Origin: UM-FILTER-38-24 sp041663205
Lineage (GTDB): Bacteria > Patescibacteriota > Gracilibacteria > UBA1369 > LOWO2-01-FULL-3
Direction: 5' to 3'
NCBI GenBank assembly: GCA_041663205.1
Contig: JBAZQZ010000008.1
Location: forward strand, 1 to 38,658
Length of the DNA stretch: 38,658 bases
Within the stretch, counting starts at the first letter, position 1. The number at the start of each line of letters is the position of its first letter. A model generated the notes under the pieces. The model was given only the letters and a program-made list of their open reading frames with translations, had not been told where the DNA came from and made no database searches. This document shows, in pieces, positions 28,668-37,379 of the stretch. Both the position numbers and the translations under genes were made by a program.

Positions 28668-31600
28668 ATGTCCAAAACAAACTGGATTAAACGTGCCCTT
28701 TCGCACGTGTCAATCGTCGCGATAATAGCGACTTCGTTATTCGTTCAAATCGCCAGCGCGACGATTATATCAACGGACTATTTCACTATGACGGCAGACG
28801 TTTCAAGTGTTTCCGCCGGAGGAAATGTCACTCTTACTATTTCCTCTAAAGATTCTGTTGGCGCCGCCAATGTATTGGAGGGAAGCGATTTTGCTTACGT
28901 GGAAATCCACAACCCATCAAACAATGGAATAAGCGACGCAGACATCACGACGATCGGAGGAAATGCGGCATTAAAAGCCTCTCAAGCCACCCCATGGAAC
29001 GCAACCACCGCGGCAAACATCGCGGGAACCAATGACACTTTAGTAGCCGTAAATTTCACGGGAGACTCAGTGGGAACAGTCACGGTAAAAGCCGGAAATG
29101 CCAATTTTCAAGTTTTCGTATGGGCGCCGATTGCCTCGATGAATGGCGTAGGCGAAACCCCACTCCCCGGACAAGACATGCAATCCATAACAGTCACCGC
29201 GGGAACAGGCGCGGCCCATCATCTTATCGCAAGCTCTGCAGTAGATACAGCTGAGGTGAACCAAGAAATTACATATGTAATTACCCAAGTAAATGAGGGC
29301 GGAGGAACAGACACTACGGCCTTGGCAGACGTGGGAGTCGCATTGGCTGTCAATGGTACCGGAGTCGGAACAATCACAAAAGTTAACAATATTGCCGTTG
29401 GAACTCCCGGAACTTCCGTTGCCAATATGGCTTTAACTGCAGGAGTCGGAACTGTCACTGTAGTTGTGAGTAGTATCGAAGGTAGTACAGGAGCCGTCAC
29501 AATCACGCCATCTTCAGCAACACTCGCAGGCTTGGCTGTCGTTGACACTTCGGTCTTAGTTTCATCTGCAACCGCTCTCACAATCCAAGGCTACGGCCCG
29601 CCAAACGGACAAGTCGGAATGCCGACAAACGCTCCGGTGGACGTTATGTTTAATAAAGATCCGGACCCGACAGACACTATTTTCCCGTTAACAAATACCG
29701 CAAGCAGTGTTCTTTCTTTAACAACCGGAGGCACCGCCGTCACCGGACAATGGAATCTGTTTTCGGAAAACTGGGGTGGGAATACTACCTATAGGGTAGC
29801 CTTCCAAGCCAGCACTCCGCTTACCGCTTCCACTCTTTACACTGCAACCATCCTCAAAGAAAGTTTTGCTCCGGCCGTTAGCTTGCCGGACGGAACGACA
29901 GCCTTGACCGACAATGGAGCAGTTAGTCGTTCATTTCAATTAATTACCGGTACGGGAGGCGGAACTTTCACAGCTCCTCCAGACGGACAGCCGGGCACCG
30001 GCGCAGGCGGATTTAGTGGCGGATATACGGGAACGATGGGAGGAGAATTCCCGCCGATGGCATTTTTATCTTATCCGATGCCGGGAGCAGGGGGTATCCC
30101 GACAAATCCTGCATGTATCACCGTCGGATTTGACAGAGCGATGTTGGCTTCCACCCTGACTACGACCAACATTTACATCAAAAAATTGGTAAACAATACT
30201 GAATCAACGCCGGCCGGCAGTACACCTGTCGTCACAGCACTTGAAGGGAATAAAAGTGTATGTATAAGCGGCTATATACTTGAAGCCAGCACCAAGTACA
30301 GAGTTGTCGTCACAAGAGAGGTCAAAGACGCAAAAGGAACGCAATTAGCAGGCATGCCGGAAAGCAACGGAACAACCTCGGGCACCATGGGATTTGGATA
30401 TTCAAACATGGGACCGTTCAGACAAGAATTTACAACCGGCACCGGAGCCGGAGCCGCTACTGCACCGACCTTAATGGGATTAAATATCAACCAATACAAA
30501 TCAGGCGCCAACATCACGGGAGTTCCGACGAGCATGAATATAAGGGCCAGCTTTGGCGCTCCGCTCAATCCTTCCACTGTAAATTCCACAAACATTACAC
30601 TAAAAAGAAACGGCACTGTCCCTGAAGCCGGAAGCGTTTTTTACGACGCAATGAGTAATTCAATAGAATTTGTCCCGACAAGCGCTCTTTCCGGAAACAC
30701 TTCTTATACATTTGCCGCGTCCACAAGCGTCACAAGTGTAACGGGAACAGCAATCTCCGCCCTCAGCAGTACATTTACAACGGGCACCACTGACAACACC
30801 AAGCCACAATTGGTTTATGCCGAAGCCGACAACTATGGGATTAATCTTCAATTTAACGAAGCGCTCAACGAAACCAAAGCGACAGACAGGAGTTATTACA
30901 CATTAAAAACCTGCCTCGGGGGCACAATGAGCTCGGACGGAGCCACTTGTAGCACAGGAGCCGTCACCACCGTAAGTCTTGTGACAGGAGTCACCGCCCA
31001 TTATGAAAGAATGGAAAATTCGGTTTGGATGGACGGACTTACTTTAACCTCCGGAGACGGATTCTATATTGGAGTTTCAACCGGGGTGACTGATGTAGCC
31101 GGAATTGAGATCCATGCGACAAATAATAAATCTTGGACGGGCGTGATTATGGGTTCCGATAATTTTGCCGGAGGACAGGGAATGTTCAACATGGGTACCA
31201 TCGGGATGGAGGATTTTGACATGAAAACGATGGGAATGAAACCTATAAACGCCATGCCGATGAACACGATGGCAGGCACTACAACAAAATATTTTATTGA
31301 TGTTCCGATCGGGACGGCGGTTCCTACAGGTGGATACATGGAACTAACTTTTCCGACGGGATTTGTCGTCACCGGAGCAAAACGCGACGCGCAAAGCCCG
31401 ATGAACAGCGACTTTAACGGGCCGAGCACCGGAACCGTCACTTTTGCCACGACTATACCTACGATAACCGGACTGACAGATACGGAAACAATAGATGAAG
31501 TTGTATACGGAGTTGCGGACGACGGAGTCGGTTACATCACCGCGGCAAGAAAAGTAATAATCAAACTTTCCGGAGCAACCCAAGCAAATGACTTCATGCA

Positions 31601-34600
31601 TTTTGACATCGACGGAATTAAAAATTCAAGCGAGCCAAAGAGCTTTGATACTTCCGGATATAGCATAGATATAAAAACATTCAATAGCACAGGCACACTG
31701 CTGGAAGCTATGACAACAATGCCATTCTTTATCGCTTCCGCCGGAACAAACACGATTTCCGGACAAGTAACCGCCGGAGGCTCGGGGGTAAACGGAGTCC
31801 GTGTATTTTTGGATTCACGGTCTGGGGGATTTCAGGAAACCACAACATCTCTAAATGGAGCCGGAGACTTAGTCGCAGGCAGCAATGCCGGTGAATACAC
31901 ATTCGGAAATCTTCCAAACGGTAATTATAACATACATATTGCCCCTCAATATGTCGGCGCAACCGATTATTCCGAAGCAAACTACAATATAGACGGCGTA
32001 ACCGCCGCAAAGACCCAAAACATTGTATTGACAGCTCAAAACAACACAAATTGCGCCACCTTGCCGATCACCGTTAATATCGCGAACATAGGCAATATAA
32101 CAAGTATCGGCGCAAGTGACAGCATCGACGTTTTCGGATGGGGCCCAGGTGGAGGATTTACAAAAACTTTGACAAGAACGCAGGTCACAAATTCCGTTGC
32201 AACTCCTGTAAATGTATATCTGTGCACCACCGGTATGTATAACATAGGGATAGGTCCTTCTATGCCAAAGGGCAATTTCTCGGCATTCCCAAAGATGGAA
32301 TGGATCCCTCCGCAAAATCAAAATGTAAATGTTTTAACAACAGATATTGACGGAACAAAAACCACATTTGCCACCACCACTTTCGCCGTGAGCGCACCTG
32401 ACGCAACTATCACAGGTATAGTCAAAGATTCAGCGGGAACGGCTGTCAGCGGAGGAAAAGTATTCGCCGACTTCTCGGCCGGAGGATTCGGAGGAGACAC
32501 CGACATCGGAGTGGACGGAACATTCTCAATCCCGGCATCAAAAGGGAAGAGTTATAGAGTTGGAGGTTTCATTCCGGGAATGCCTCCGGCCCCAAACCGT
32601 TTCGTAACCATCGACAACACCAACGGCGTTGTATATATCGATGGAAGCCCGGCTGCCTCCACAGGTAGTAGCGGAGCAAACCCATTAGTCATTACAATGC
32701 AATTTAATTCCGCAAACAGTCTGACCGTTTCCGGTAGAGTCAGTGACGGAACAAATGCCATCGCTGGAGCGGGTGTGTGGGCTCACAGAACCGATGCCCA
32801 AAGACCGCCGGCCAACGGATTCACAGACTCATCCGGCAATTATATTTTATACATTCCGGAAGCCGGAACATGGCAGGTGGAAGCGAACGCTCCGGGATTG
32901 GGATTTTTGGGATCAAAGACTTTGACGGTTACAACAGAAGACTTTACGGGACAAGATTTTGAACCGTTAGCCACCGCATCTATGGGTATCATTGCCGGAG
33001 ATATTTCAGTCCCGGGAACAACAGATGATTCCGGAGTCGTTGTCACGGCTCACAATGCCGACGGTTATTTTAATACGGCAATAACGGAAGAGGATGGCAC
33101 ATACACCATGGACGTACCTAAAGACACAGACGCCTACACGGTAACAGCATGGTCTCCGACTCTTGGTAATTTGGCAAAGACGACCCAGGTCGTTGACGGG
33201 ACGGAAACGGTAAGTCCGGCCACTTTGGGAGATCCTCAAACACTAACTATCACTCTCACTGAAGACGTCAGTGATGACACTCGTGTAGATCTTACAAGTA
33301 CGACAGGCATGGGTACCAGCATAGTAATCCCTGCGGGTGAAACAGAGGCTACCATTAAGGTACCGGCAGGAGATTATTATATTGATTACGACCTACCTTT
33401 CGATGAAACCGGCGTAGTTCCTTCCGGAGGCGAAGTTAATACAACCACTATGGCGGTGAATTTTGACGGAACCGGAGACGACATTACTCTCACAGTTCCT
33501 ACCTTACACACTGTCAGCGGAACAATAGCGCAGGGAGCGACGGGAATAGAAAACGCAGTGGTCACAATCGTAGACACAGTCACAATGGACACATTTACGG
33601 TTTTGACTGACAGCAACGGCGATTACACAGCTGAAGTTCCATCTGGAACTTACAGCATACTACCCGAATTAACAGGGTATGTGGGAACACCTGAAGACTT
33701 ACCTGTGGCAGGAGACTTACCAAATCAAGACATTGCGTTGGATCCGGCGGACAAGACGATAACAGGTACGATTACAAATTCTGTGGGAAGTCCGGTGGAA
33801 GGAGCGCTTGTTTATGCGACAATGGCCGGAGGAGGAATGGCGACGGCCGAAACAAACTCCAGCGGTGTCTATACAATGAATGTCAGCGACGGAATGTGGA
33901 ATGTCGAAGCTGTGACAGACGGATATGTTGAATCAGTAGCACCTTTGGCCGTAGACGCGCAAGCCGCCAATGTCACAGGAGCCAATATCCAACTGCCGGC
34001 AACAACTGTTGCATTGGTAGACCCGGCGACAACAACAATAGATTCCGGCAACGCAAACCAATTTGCAGATCCTGATATGGACATTAATGTCATAGTTCCG
34101 GCAAACGCCGTAGATGCCGATGCCGTGATAAATTTTGGACAAACAAATGAATTACCGACTACTCCTTCAGCCGCCCCTTTTTCTACGGGTATAGAGATTA
34201 CCGCTACCACAACAAACGATTCCAGCCCTGTTAATAGTTTTGATAATTCTGTAAAGATTGAATTCGAATACACGGTTGCAGAGTTGGCAACCGAAGGAAT
34301 TACTACCACCGCAGGAATGGAAACTGTCGGTATGGGATACATGAATAAAAACACAAACAACTGGACAGATATGCCGTCAACAACAACTTATTATGATTCA
34401 ACGGGTGCCTTTATCCCTAGATCAACAATAGACGATTATACTACAATCGCGGCCGCTGTTACCGGCGTGGACTTAACAAAAGTTATATTGTCCGCATACA
34501 CGGATCACTTGACTACATTTGCTCCGATAGTTTCCAGTGGTGCGACTCCACCCGCAACCCCAAGCGGACTTACCGCAACAGCAGGTGACGGACAAGTGAC

Positions 34601-35579
34601 ATTGTCATGGACAAAAAACAGCGAAGCCGACATGAGCTACTACAATATCTGGGAAGCAAATGTCACAGAAGGAGTTTCAACGACATTAACTCAGGCGGCT
34701 TGTACTGTGACACCATGTACAAAGACAATCACAAGTTTAACAAATGGAACCGCCTACGCATTTCAAGTAGCCGCAGTTGACACTCCGGATGGCGATAGTT
34801 CAGCTTATTGTACGGCCGTAAATTCCACCCCTGTAGCGGCGACGGTTACTACGCCGGGAGGCGGCCCTGTCTCAACCGGAGGCAGTAGTAGTAGCAAGAA
34901 AGACACGACCAAAAAAGAAACAGTAACCGAAGAGGATAAAACCGCCGAAACTGACGCCACCACCGACGCCACCGCGGAAACCTCATCTGAAACCGCCACC
35001 ACGTCAATTCCGCTGAAAGACGTCGCGGGCCACTGGGCTCAAAGCTATGTCGAAGACCTTTACACGAAACAAATCGTTTCGGGCGCGGACGCGACCCATT
35101 ACAATCCTGACAAACCTATCACAAGAGCCGAATTCACAAAGATCGTCATAAATATGTACGACATACCCATGCAAGACGCAGAGTCTGTTACGAGCTCGTT
35201 TAAAGATGTAAAAGAGTCGGAATGGTACGCCGCTTATATCCAAGCCGCTTACGACAAAGGCCTCGTCGCGGGATACACGGACAAGACATTCAACCCGAAC
35301 AAGCCTATCACAAGAGCGGAAGCGATGAAGATAATACTTTCCGCCTCGGGCAAAGAAATACTTGATCCGATCACGGACGACGGCACATTCAAAGACGTGA
35401 AACTGAAAGATTGGTACGCAAAATACGTCCTATATGCGGCCGCAAACGGAATAGTGGGCGGTTATGAAGACAAGACATTCCAACCGAACAATCCGATCAC
35501 CAGAGCCGAAGTCGCAAAAATCGCATCCCTCCTACTAAAAGACAACATCGTCTCAATGATAATGGGGATAGTGAATTAA
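28668..35579 (+). CDS. Giant S-layer-homology surface protein (2303 residues)
   Basis: The signal peptide spans residues 1-31 (IVAIIATSLFVQIASA). Then come Ig-like repeats, four of them resembling SbsA-type bacterial Ig (starting near 305, 460, 598 and 711). A methionine-rich patch lies near 838-872. Six carboxypeptidase-regulatory-like sandwiches start near 1028, 1247, 1353, 1443, 1615 and 1698 (pattern T-x-G-x-V/I, then a G-x-Y strand). A ZU5-like region lies near 1780-1950 and a fibronectin III domain near 1960-2055. A Ser/Thr/Lys/Glu-rich linker leads to three SLH repeats (about 2115-2290, with NPDKPITRAEFTKI, NPNKPITRAEAMKI and QPNNPITRAEVAKI). The SLH end would bind a pyruvylated cell-wall polymer. 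The rest forms a long stalk for adhesion or an S-layer. Its own terminator follows. Confidence 0.92.
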   Translation: MSKTNWIKRALSHVSIVAIIATSLFVQIASATIISTDYFTMTADVSSVSAGGNVTLTISSKDSVGAANVLEGSDFAYVEIHNPSNNGISDADITTIGGNAALKASQATPWNATTAANIAGTNDTLVAVNFTGDSVGTVTVKAGNANFQVFVWAPIASMNGVGETPLPGQDMQSITVTAGTGAAHHLIASSAVDTAEVNQEITYVITQVNEGGGTDTTALADVGVALAVNGTGVGTITKVNNIAVGTPGTSVANMALTAGVGTVTVVVSSIEGSTGAVTITPSSATLAGLAVVDTSVLVSSATALTIQGYGPPNGQVGMPTNAPVDVMFNKDPDPTDTIFPLTNTASSVLSLTTGGTAVTGQWNLFSENWGGNTTYRVAFQASTPLTASTLYTATILKESFAPAVSLPDGTTALTDNGAVSRSFQLITGTGGGTFTAPPDGQPGTGAGGFSGGYTGTMGGEFPPMAFLSYPMPGAGGIPTNPACITVGFDRAMLASTLTTTNIYIKKLVNNTESTPAGSTPVVTALEGNKSVCISGYILEASTKYRVVVTREVKDAKGTQLAGMPESNGTTSGTMGFGYSNMGPFRQEFTTGTGAGAATAPTLMGLNINQYKSGANITGVPTSMNIRASFGAPLNPSTVNSTNITLKRNGTVPEAGSVFYDAMSNSIEFVPTSALSGNTSYTFAASTSVTSVTGTAISALSSTFTTGTTDNTKPQLVYAEADNYGINLQFNEALNETKATDRSYYTLKTCLGGTMSSDGATCSTGAVTTVSLVTGVTAHYERMENSVWMDGLTLTSGDGFYIGVSTGVTDVAGIEIHATNNKSWTGVIMGSDNFAGGQGMFNMGTIGMEDFDMKTMGMKPINAMPMNTMAGTTTKYFIDVPIGTAVPTGGYMELTFPTGFVVTGAKRDAQSPMNSDFNGPSTGTVTFATTIPTITGLTDTETIDEVVYGVADDGVGYITAARKVIIKLSGATQANDFMHFDIDGIKNSSEPKSFDTSGYSIDIKTFNSTGTLLEAMTTMPFFIASAGTNTISGQVTAGGSGVNGVRVFLDSRSGGFQETTTSLNGAGDLVAGSNAGEYTFGNLPNGNYNIHIAPQYVGATDYSEANYNIDGVTAAKTQNIVLTAQNNTNCATLPITVNIANIGNITSIGASDSIDVFGWGPGGGFTKTLTRTQVTNSVATPVNVYLCTTGMYNIGIGPSMPKGNFSAFPKMEWIPPQNQNVNVLTTDIDGTKTTFATTTFAVSAPDATITGIVKDSAGTAVSGGKVFADFSAGGFGGDTDIGVDGTFSIPASKGKSYRVGGFIPGMPPAPNRFVTIDNTNGVVYIDGSPAASTGSSGANPLVITMQFNSANSLTVSGRVSDGTNAIAGAGVWAHRTDAQRPPANGFTDSSGNYILYIPEAGTWQVEANAPGLGFLGSKTLTVTTEDFTGQDFEPLATASMGIIAGDISVPGTTDDSGVVVTAHNADGYFNTAITEEDGTYTMDVPKDTDAYTVTAWSPTLGNLAKTTQVVDGTETVSPATLGDPQTLTITLTEDVSDDTRVDLTSTTGMGTSIVIPAGETEATIKVPAGDYYIDYDLPFDETGVVPSGGEVNTTTMAVNFDGTGDDITLTVPTLHTVSGTIAQGATGIENAVVTIVDTVTMDTFTVLTDSNGDYTAEVPSGTYSILPELTGYVGTPEDLPVAGDLPNQDIALDPADKTITGTITNSVGSPVEGALVYATMAGGGMATAETNSSGVYTMNVSDGMWNVEAVTDGYVESVAPLAVDAQAANVTGANIQLPATTVALVDPATTTIDSGNANQFADPDMDINVIVPANAVDADAVINFGQTNELPTTPSAAPFSTGIEITATTTNDSSPVNSFDNSVKIEFEYTVAELATEGITTTAGMETVGMGYMNKNTNNWTDMPSTTTYYDSTGAFIPRSTIDDYTTIAAAVTGVDLTKVILSAYTDHLTTFAPIVSSGATPPATPSGLTATAGDGQVTLSWTKNSEADMSYYNIWEANVTEGVSTTLTQAACTVTPCTKTITSLTNGTAYAFQVAAVDTPDGDSSAYCTAVNSTPVAATVTTPGGGPVSTGGSSSSKKDTTKKETVTEEDKTAETDATTDATAETSSETATTSIPLKDVAGHWAQSYVEDLYTKQIVSGADATHYNPDKPITRAEFTKIVINMYDIPMQDAESVTSSFKDVKESEWYAAYIQAAYDKGLVAGYTDKTFNPNKPITRAEAMKIILSASGKEILDPITDDGTFKDVKLKDWYAKYVLYAAANGIVGGYEDKTFQPNNPITRAEVAKIASLLLKDNIVSMIMGIVN

Positions 35580-35597
35580 CACTCGACGAAATCGAAA

Positions 35598-35629
35598 AAA
35601 AAGAGCCGTCCTCGAGGATGGCTCTTTTT
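35598..35629 (+). terminator. Intrinsic terminator after the giant surface protein
   Basis: AAAAAGAGCC (35598-35607) pairs with GGCTCTTTTT (35620-35629), with a further TCC/GGA pairing in the loop. The A-run and T-run on either side make it work in both directions. Confidence 0.88.
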
Positions 35630-35645
35630 GGTGTTGACGTTTTAC

Positions 35646-35676
35646 TTGCAAATCAAAACTACAAAGTATATACTTT
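35646..35676 (+). promoter_or_regulatory. Promoter and palindromic operator of the RelBE-type pair
   Basis: TTGCAA (35646-35651), a 17-bp spacer and TATACT (35669-35674). A 14-bp perfect palindrome AAAGTATATACTTT (35663-35676) covers the -10 box, where an autoregulating RelB/DinJ-type antitoxin would be expected to bind. Confidence 0.65.
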
Positions 35677-35705
35677 AGACACATAATAAATACTAACAAA
35701 AATAT

Positions 35706-35990
35706 ATGGCACCAACGGTCATGAGTGTGAAAATGGACAAGGAGGTTAAAGAAAAAGCTCAAAAAATTGCCAAGGAAATGGGCTTCCCGCTAAGCACACT
35801 CGTCAACGCATTTATGCGTCAATTTATAAAAAGTAAAACGGTGTATTTTACTATCGCACCAACTGAAAATATGGGTAAAGCCATGGAAAAAGAACTTGAA
35901 AAAATTGAAAAAGACATCAAGAAGGGGCTAAATCTTTCTCCTAAATTCGAAAATATGAAGGATGCACTGAATTATCTAAAAAAGGCATGA
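35706..35990 (+). CDS. RelB/DinJ-family antitoxin
   Basis: 94 residues. The ribbon-helix-helix part reads VMSVKMDKEVKEKAQKIAKE, then MGFPLSTLVNAFMRQFIKSK, the typical RelB/DinJ pattern of a beta strand followed by two helices. The C-terminal half is helical and charged and would wrap the toxin. An ATG five codons downstream (MSVKMD) is an alternative start. The toxin ATG overlaps its stop (ATGA). The promoter palindrome supports autorepression by the pair. Confidence 0.9.
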   Translation: MAPTVMSVKMDKEVKEKAQKIAKEMGFPLSTLVNAFMRQFIKSKTVYFTIAPTENMGKAMEKELEKIEKDIKKGLNLSPKFENMKDALNYLKKA

Positions 35991-36247
35991 AATACCAATT
36001 TCACAACCATTTCAAAAAAGCATATTTAAAATTACCGGAAAAAATCAAAAAATCCGTAAATAGTAAACTGATGTTTTTCTCTAAAGATTCATCAGAATCC
36101 TCGCTCAACAATCATCCTCTCTCAGGAAAATACAGGGGCTACAGAAGTATAAATATTACAGGGGATTATCGTGCGATTTACAGAGAGATCAAGGAAGACG
36201 AAGTGATTTTCGTGAAACTTGGAACTCACTCGGAACTTTACAGATGA
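35987..36247 (+). CDS. RelE/YafQ-family mRNA interferase toxin
   Basis: 86 residues, the normal RelE size. The end pattern HPLSGKYRGYRSINITGDYR, then AIYREIKEDEVIFVKLGTHSELY, is diagnostic of the YafQ/RelE superfamily. Conserved basic residues (R, K) and the C-terminal HSELY histidine/tyrosine are likely catalytic. Such toxins cut mRNA at the ribosome. It overlaps the antitoxin by 4 bp, so it is translated by coupling. There is no other gene in the transcript. Confidence 0.92.
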   Translation: MKYQFHNHFKKAYLKLPEKIKKSVNSKLMFFSKDSSESSLNNHPLSGKYRGYRSINITGDYRAIYREIKEDEVIFVKLGTHSELYR

Positions 36248-36274
36248 CAGCGTGCTATGCTCCTTAATCTTTTC

Positions 36275-36303
36275 AAAAAAAACTGCTTGCCACTTCGCGG
36301 CAA
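36275..36303 (-). terminator. Possible terminator downstream of tRNA-Glu
   Basis: On the minus strand TTGCC and GGCAA pair around a 7-nt loop, followed by GCAG and a run of eight Ts. The short stem and the gap before the T run lower confidence. Confidence 0.45.
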
Positions 36304-36312
36304 TCACTTTTT

Positions 36313-36387
36313 TGGTAGCGCTACGGAGAATCGAACTCCGGTTTCCTCCTTGAGAAGGAGGCGTCCTAACCGCTAGACGATGGCGCC
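36313..36387 (-). tRNA. tRNA-Glu (anticodon CTC)
   Basis: 75 nt with encoded CCA. The anticodon stem CCTCC/GGAGG with loop TTCTCAA and the T-arm CGGAG/CTCCG are perfect, and the D-arm matches tRNA-Glu. The acceptor stem is GGCGCCA with TAGCGCT: a G-U pair at 1-72 and a C-A mismatch at 6-67. The identity is clear despite this. Confidence 0.93.
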
Positions 36388-36457
36388 ATAATGTTAATCC
36401 CCTAAACAAAGCAGGCTTAGTTTAGCGAAGCACGGTCCTCAAATCAAATTATTTTTT

Positions 36458-37153
36458 CTAAAGTGATCCAATTATATCGTCTATACTCACTCCTTTCCCG
36501 GCATTGTCTCTATTTGCATTAAAGGCATTCCCGGGGGCAACTCGGCCATTCAAGCCATTCAACACAATCATTTTCATTGGCTTACAATCGCCATCCATGC
36601 AACATTTCGAAGCTTGAATAAAAACATTGTCTTTTTTATTGCCGGTATCCCCATAGTTGATGTATTCATACCCGTTATAAACAGCGATCATATCAAAAAA
36701 CAAACGAATGGTTCTCCCGTTTAATTCAAAAAATGGATGAAGGGCGATCAATTCACACATGTAATAAGCGATTTTTTCTGCAAATTTTTCTATTGGGTCA
36801 TTTCGAAAGTCTTTCAGATAATGATCTTTCTTCAAATCTGCGAATATTTTATCCGCCTGCTTTTGCAAATGAATCGCTTGGCAAAAAACAGCATTCCCTT
36901 TTGAAATATTTTTATTACGGTATTTTCCCGCCCAGGAATAAAGCTTGGAAAAAGCAACTCCATGTAAATTTTTTAAATATTCCTGATCAAAAATCGTTTT
37001 CTCGTTCAAATATTTATGAAAATGTTCGTATGCTTTTAAAAACAATTGAGCCTCAAGCTCCCCAATCTCTGTAGGATTTTTTATGCCAAGACTGTTCACG
37101 GGAACATTAGTCCCGGGGTAATAAATATAATTATCATCGGAAGAATATTTCAT
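36458..37153 (-). CDS. Fic-domain AMPylase toxin
   Basis: 231 residues. The Fic core is HPFFELNGRTIR at 139-150: catalytic His139, acidic Glu143, then N-G-R and Arg150. The usual glycine before the asparagine is leucine here. The flap region precedes it (LYSWAGKYRNKNISKGNAVFC near 71-91). Fic enzymes move AMP from ATP onto target hydroxyls. An antitoxin with the (S/T)xxxE(G/N) motif is encoded directly upstream with a 4-bp overlap, so this is a class I Fic pair. The C-terminal tail is Asn/Asp/Gly-rich. Target unknown. Confidence 0.92.
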   Translation of the reverse strand: MKYSSDDNYIYYPGTNVPVNSLGIKNPTEIGELEAQLFLKAYEHFHKYLNEKTIFDQEYLKNLHGVAFSKLYSWAGKYRNKNISKGNAVFCQAIHLQKQADKIFADLKKDHYLKDFRNDPIEKFAEKIAYYMCELIALHPFFELNGRTIRLFFDMIAVYNGYEYINYGDTGNKKDNVFIQASKCCMDGDCKPMKMIVLNGLNGRVAPGNAFNANRDNAGKGVSIDDIIGSL

Positions 37154-37293
37154 GAAAAAAGTCTTTCAGCGATTTTATGAATTTTTATTTTTATATTTTT
37201 ATCTCGTATAACCTTATAACCCTCAATTTTGGAAGAATTAGTAACGGCTTTTTTAGCTTTATTCTGAGAGAATTTCACAACACTAAATTTCAT
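37150..37293 (-). CDS. Small Fic antitoxin (47 residues)
   Basis: A short ORF that is easily missed: ATG at 37293 and TGA at 37150-37152, overlapping the Fic ATG (ATGA). The protein begins MKFSVVKFSQNKAKKAV and contains NSSKIEGYKV. This has S-x-x-x-E-G, the inhibitory (S/T)xxxE(G/N) helix motif of class I Fic antitoxins, in which the Glu blocks the ATP gamma-phosphate site. The tail is Lys/Ile-rich. It has a good promoter upstream (TTAACA-17-TAGAAT). No Shine-Dalgarno sequence precedes it. The position, motif and overlap together make this convincing. Confidence 0.85.
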   Translation of the reverse strand: MKFSVVKFSQNKAKKAVTNSSKIEGYKVIRDKNIKIKIHKIAERLFS

Positions 37294-37317
37294 ACATGAA
37301 GGATTAAAAGCATAATT

Positions 37318-37346
37318 ATTCTAGCAAATTTTTTCAATTTTGTTAA
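37318..37346 (-). promoter_or_regulatory. Promoter of the Fic antitoxin-toxin operon
   Basis: On the minus strand TTAACA (37341-37346), a 17-bp spacer and TAGAAT (37318-37323) with an extended TGC. Transcription would start about 18 nt before the antitoxin ATG. Confidence 0.65.
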
Positions 37347-37379
37347 CAAAAAACTTTTTATAAATATTTTAGGAAACTT

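Noticed and set aside
30208..30224. GCCGGCCGGCAG resembling the palindromic insertion of dgt
   Set aside because: It encodes the ordinary TPAGST of a Thr/Ser/Gly-rich stretch and lacks the outer CCTG/CAGG arms.
7115..36433. Shared TTTAGCGAAGCA at 7115 and near 36421
   Set aside because: Twelve shared bases upstream of two unrelated genes may be chance or part of similar promoters; there is no further support.
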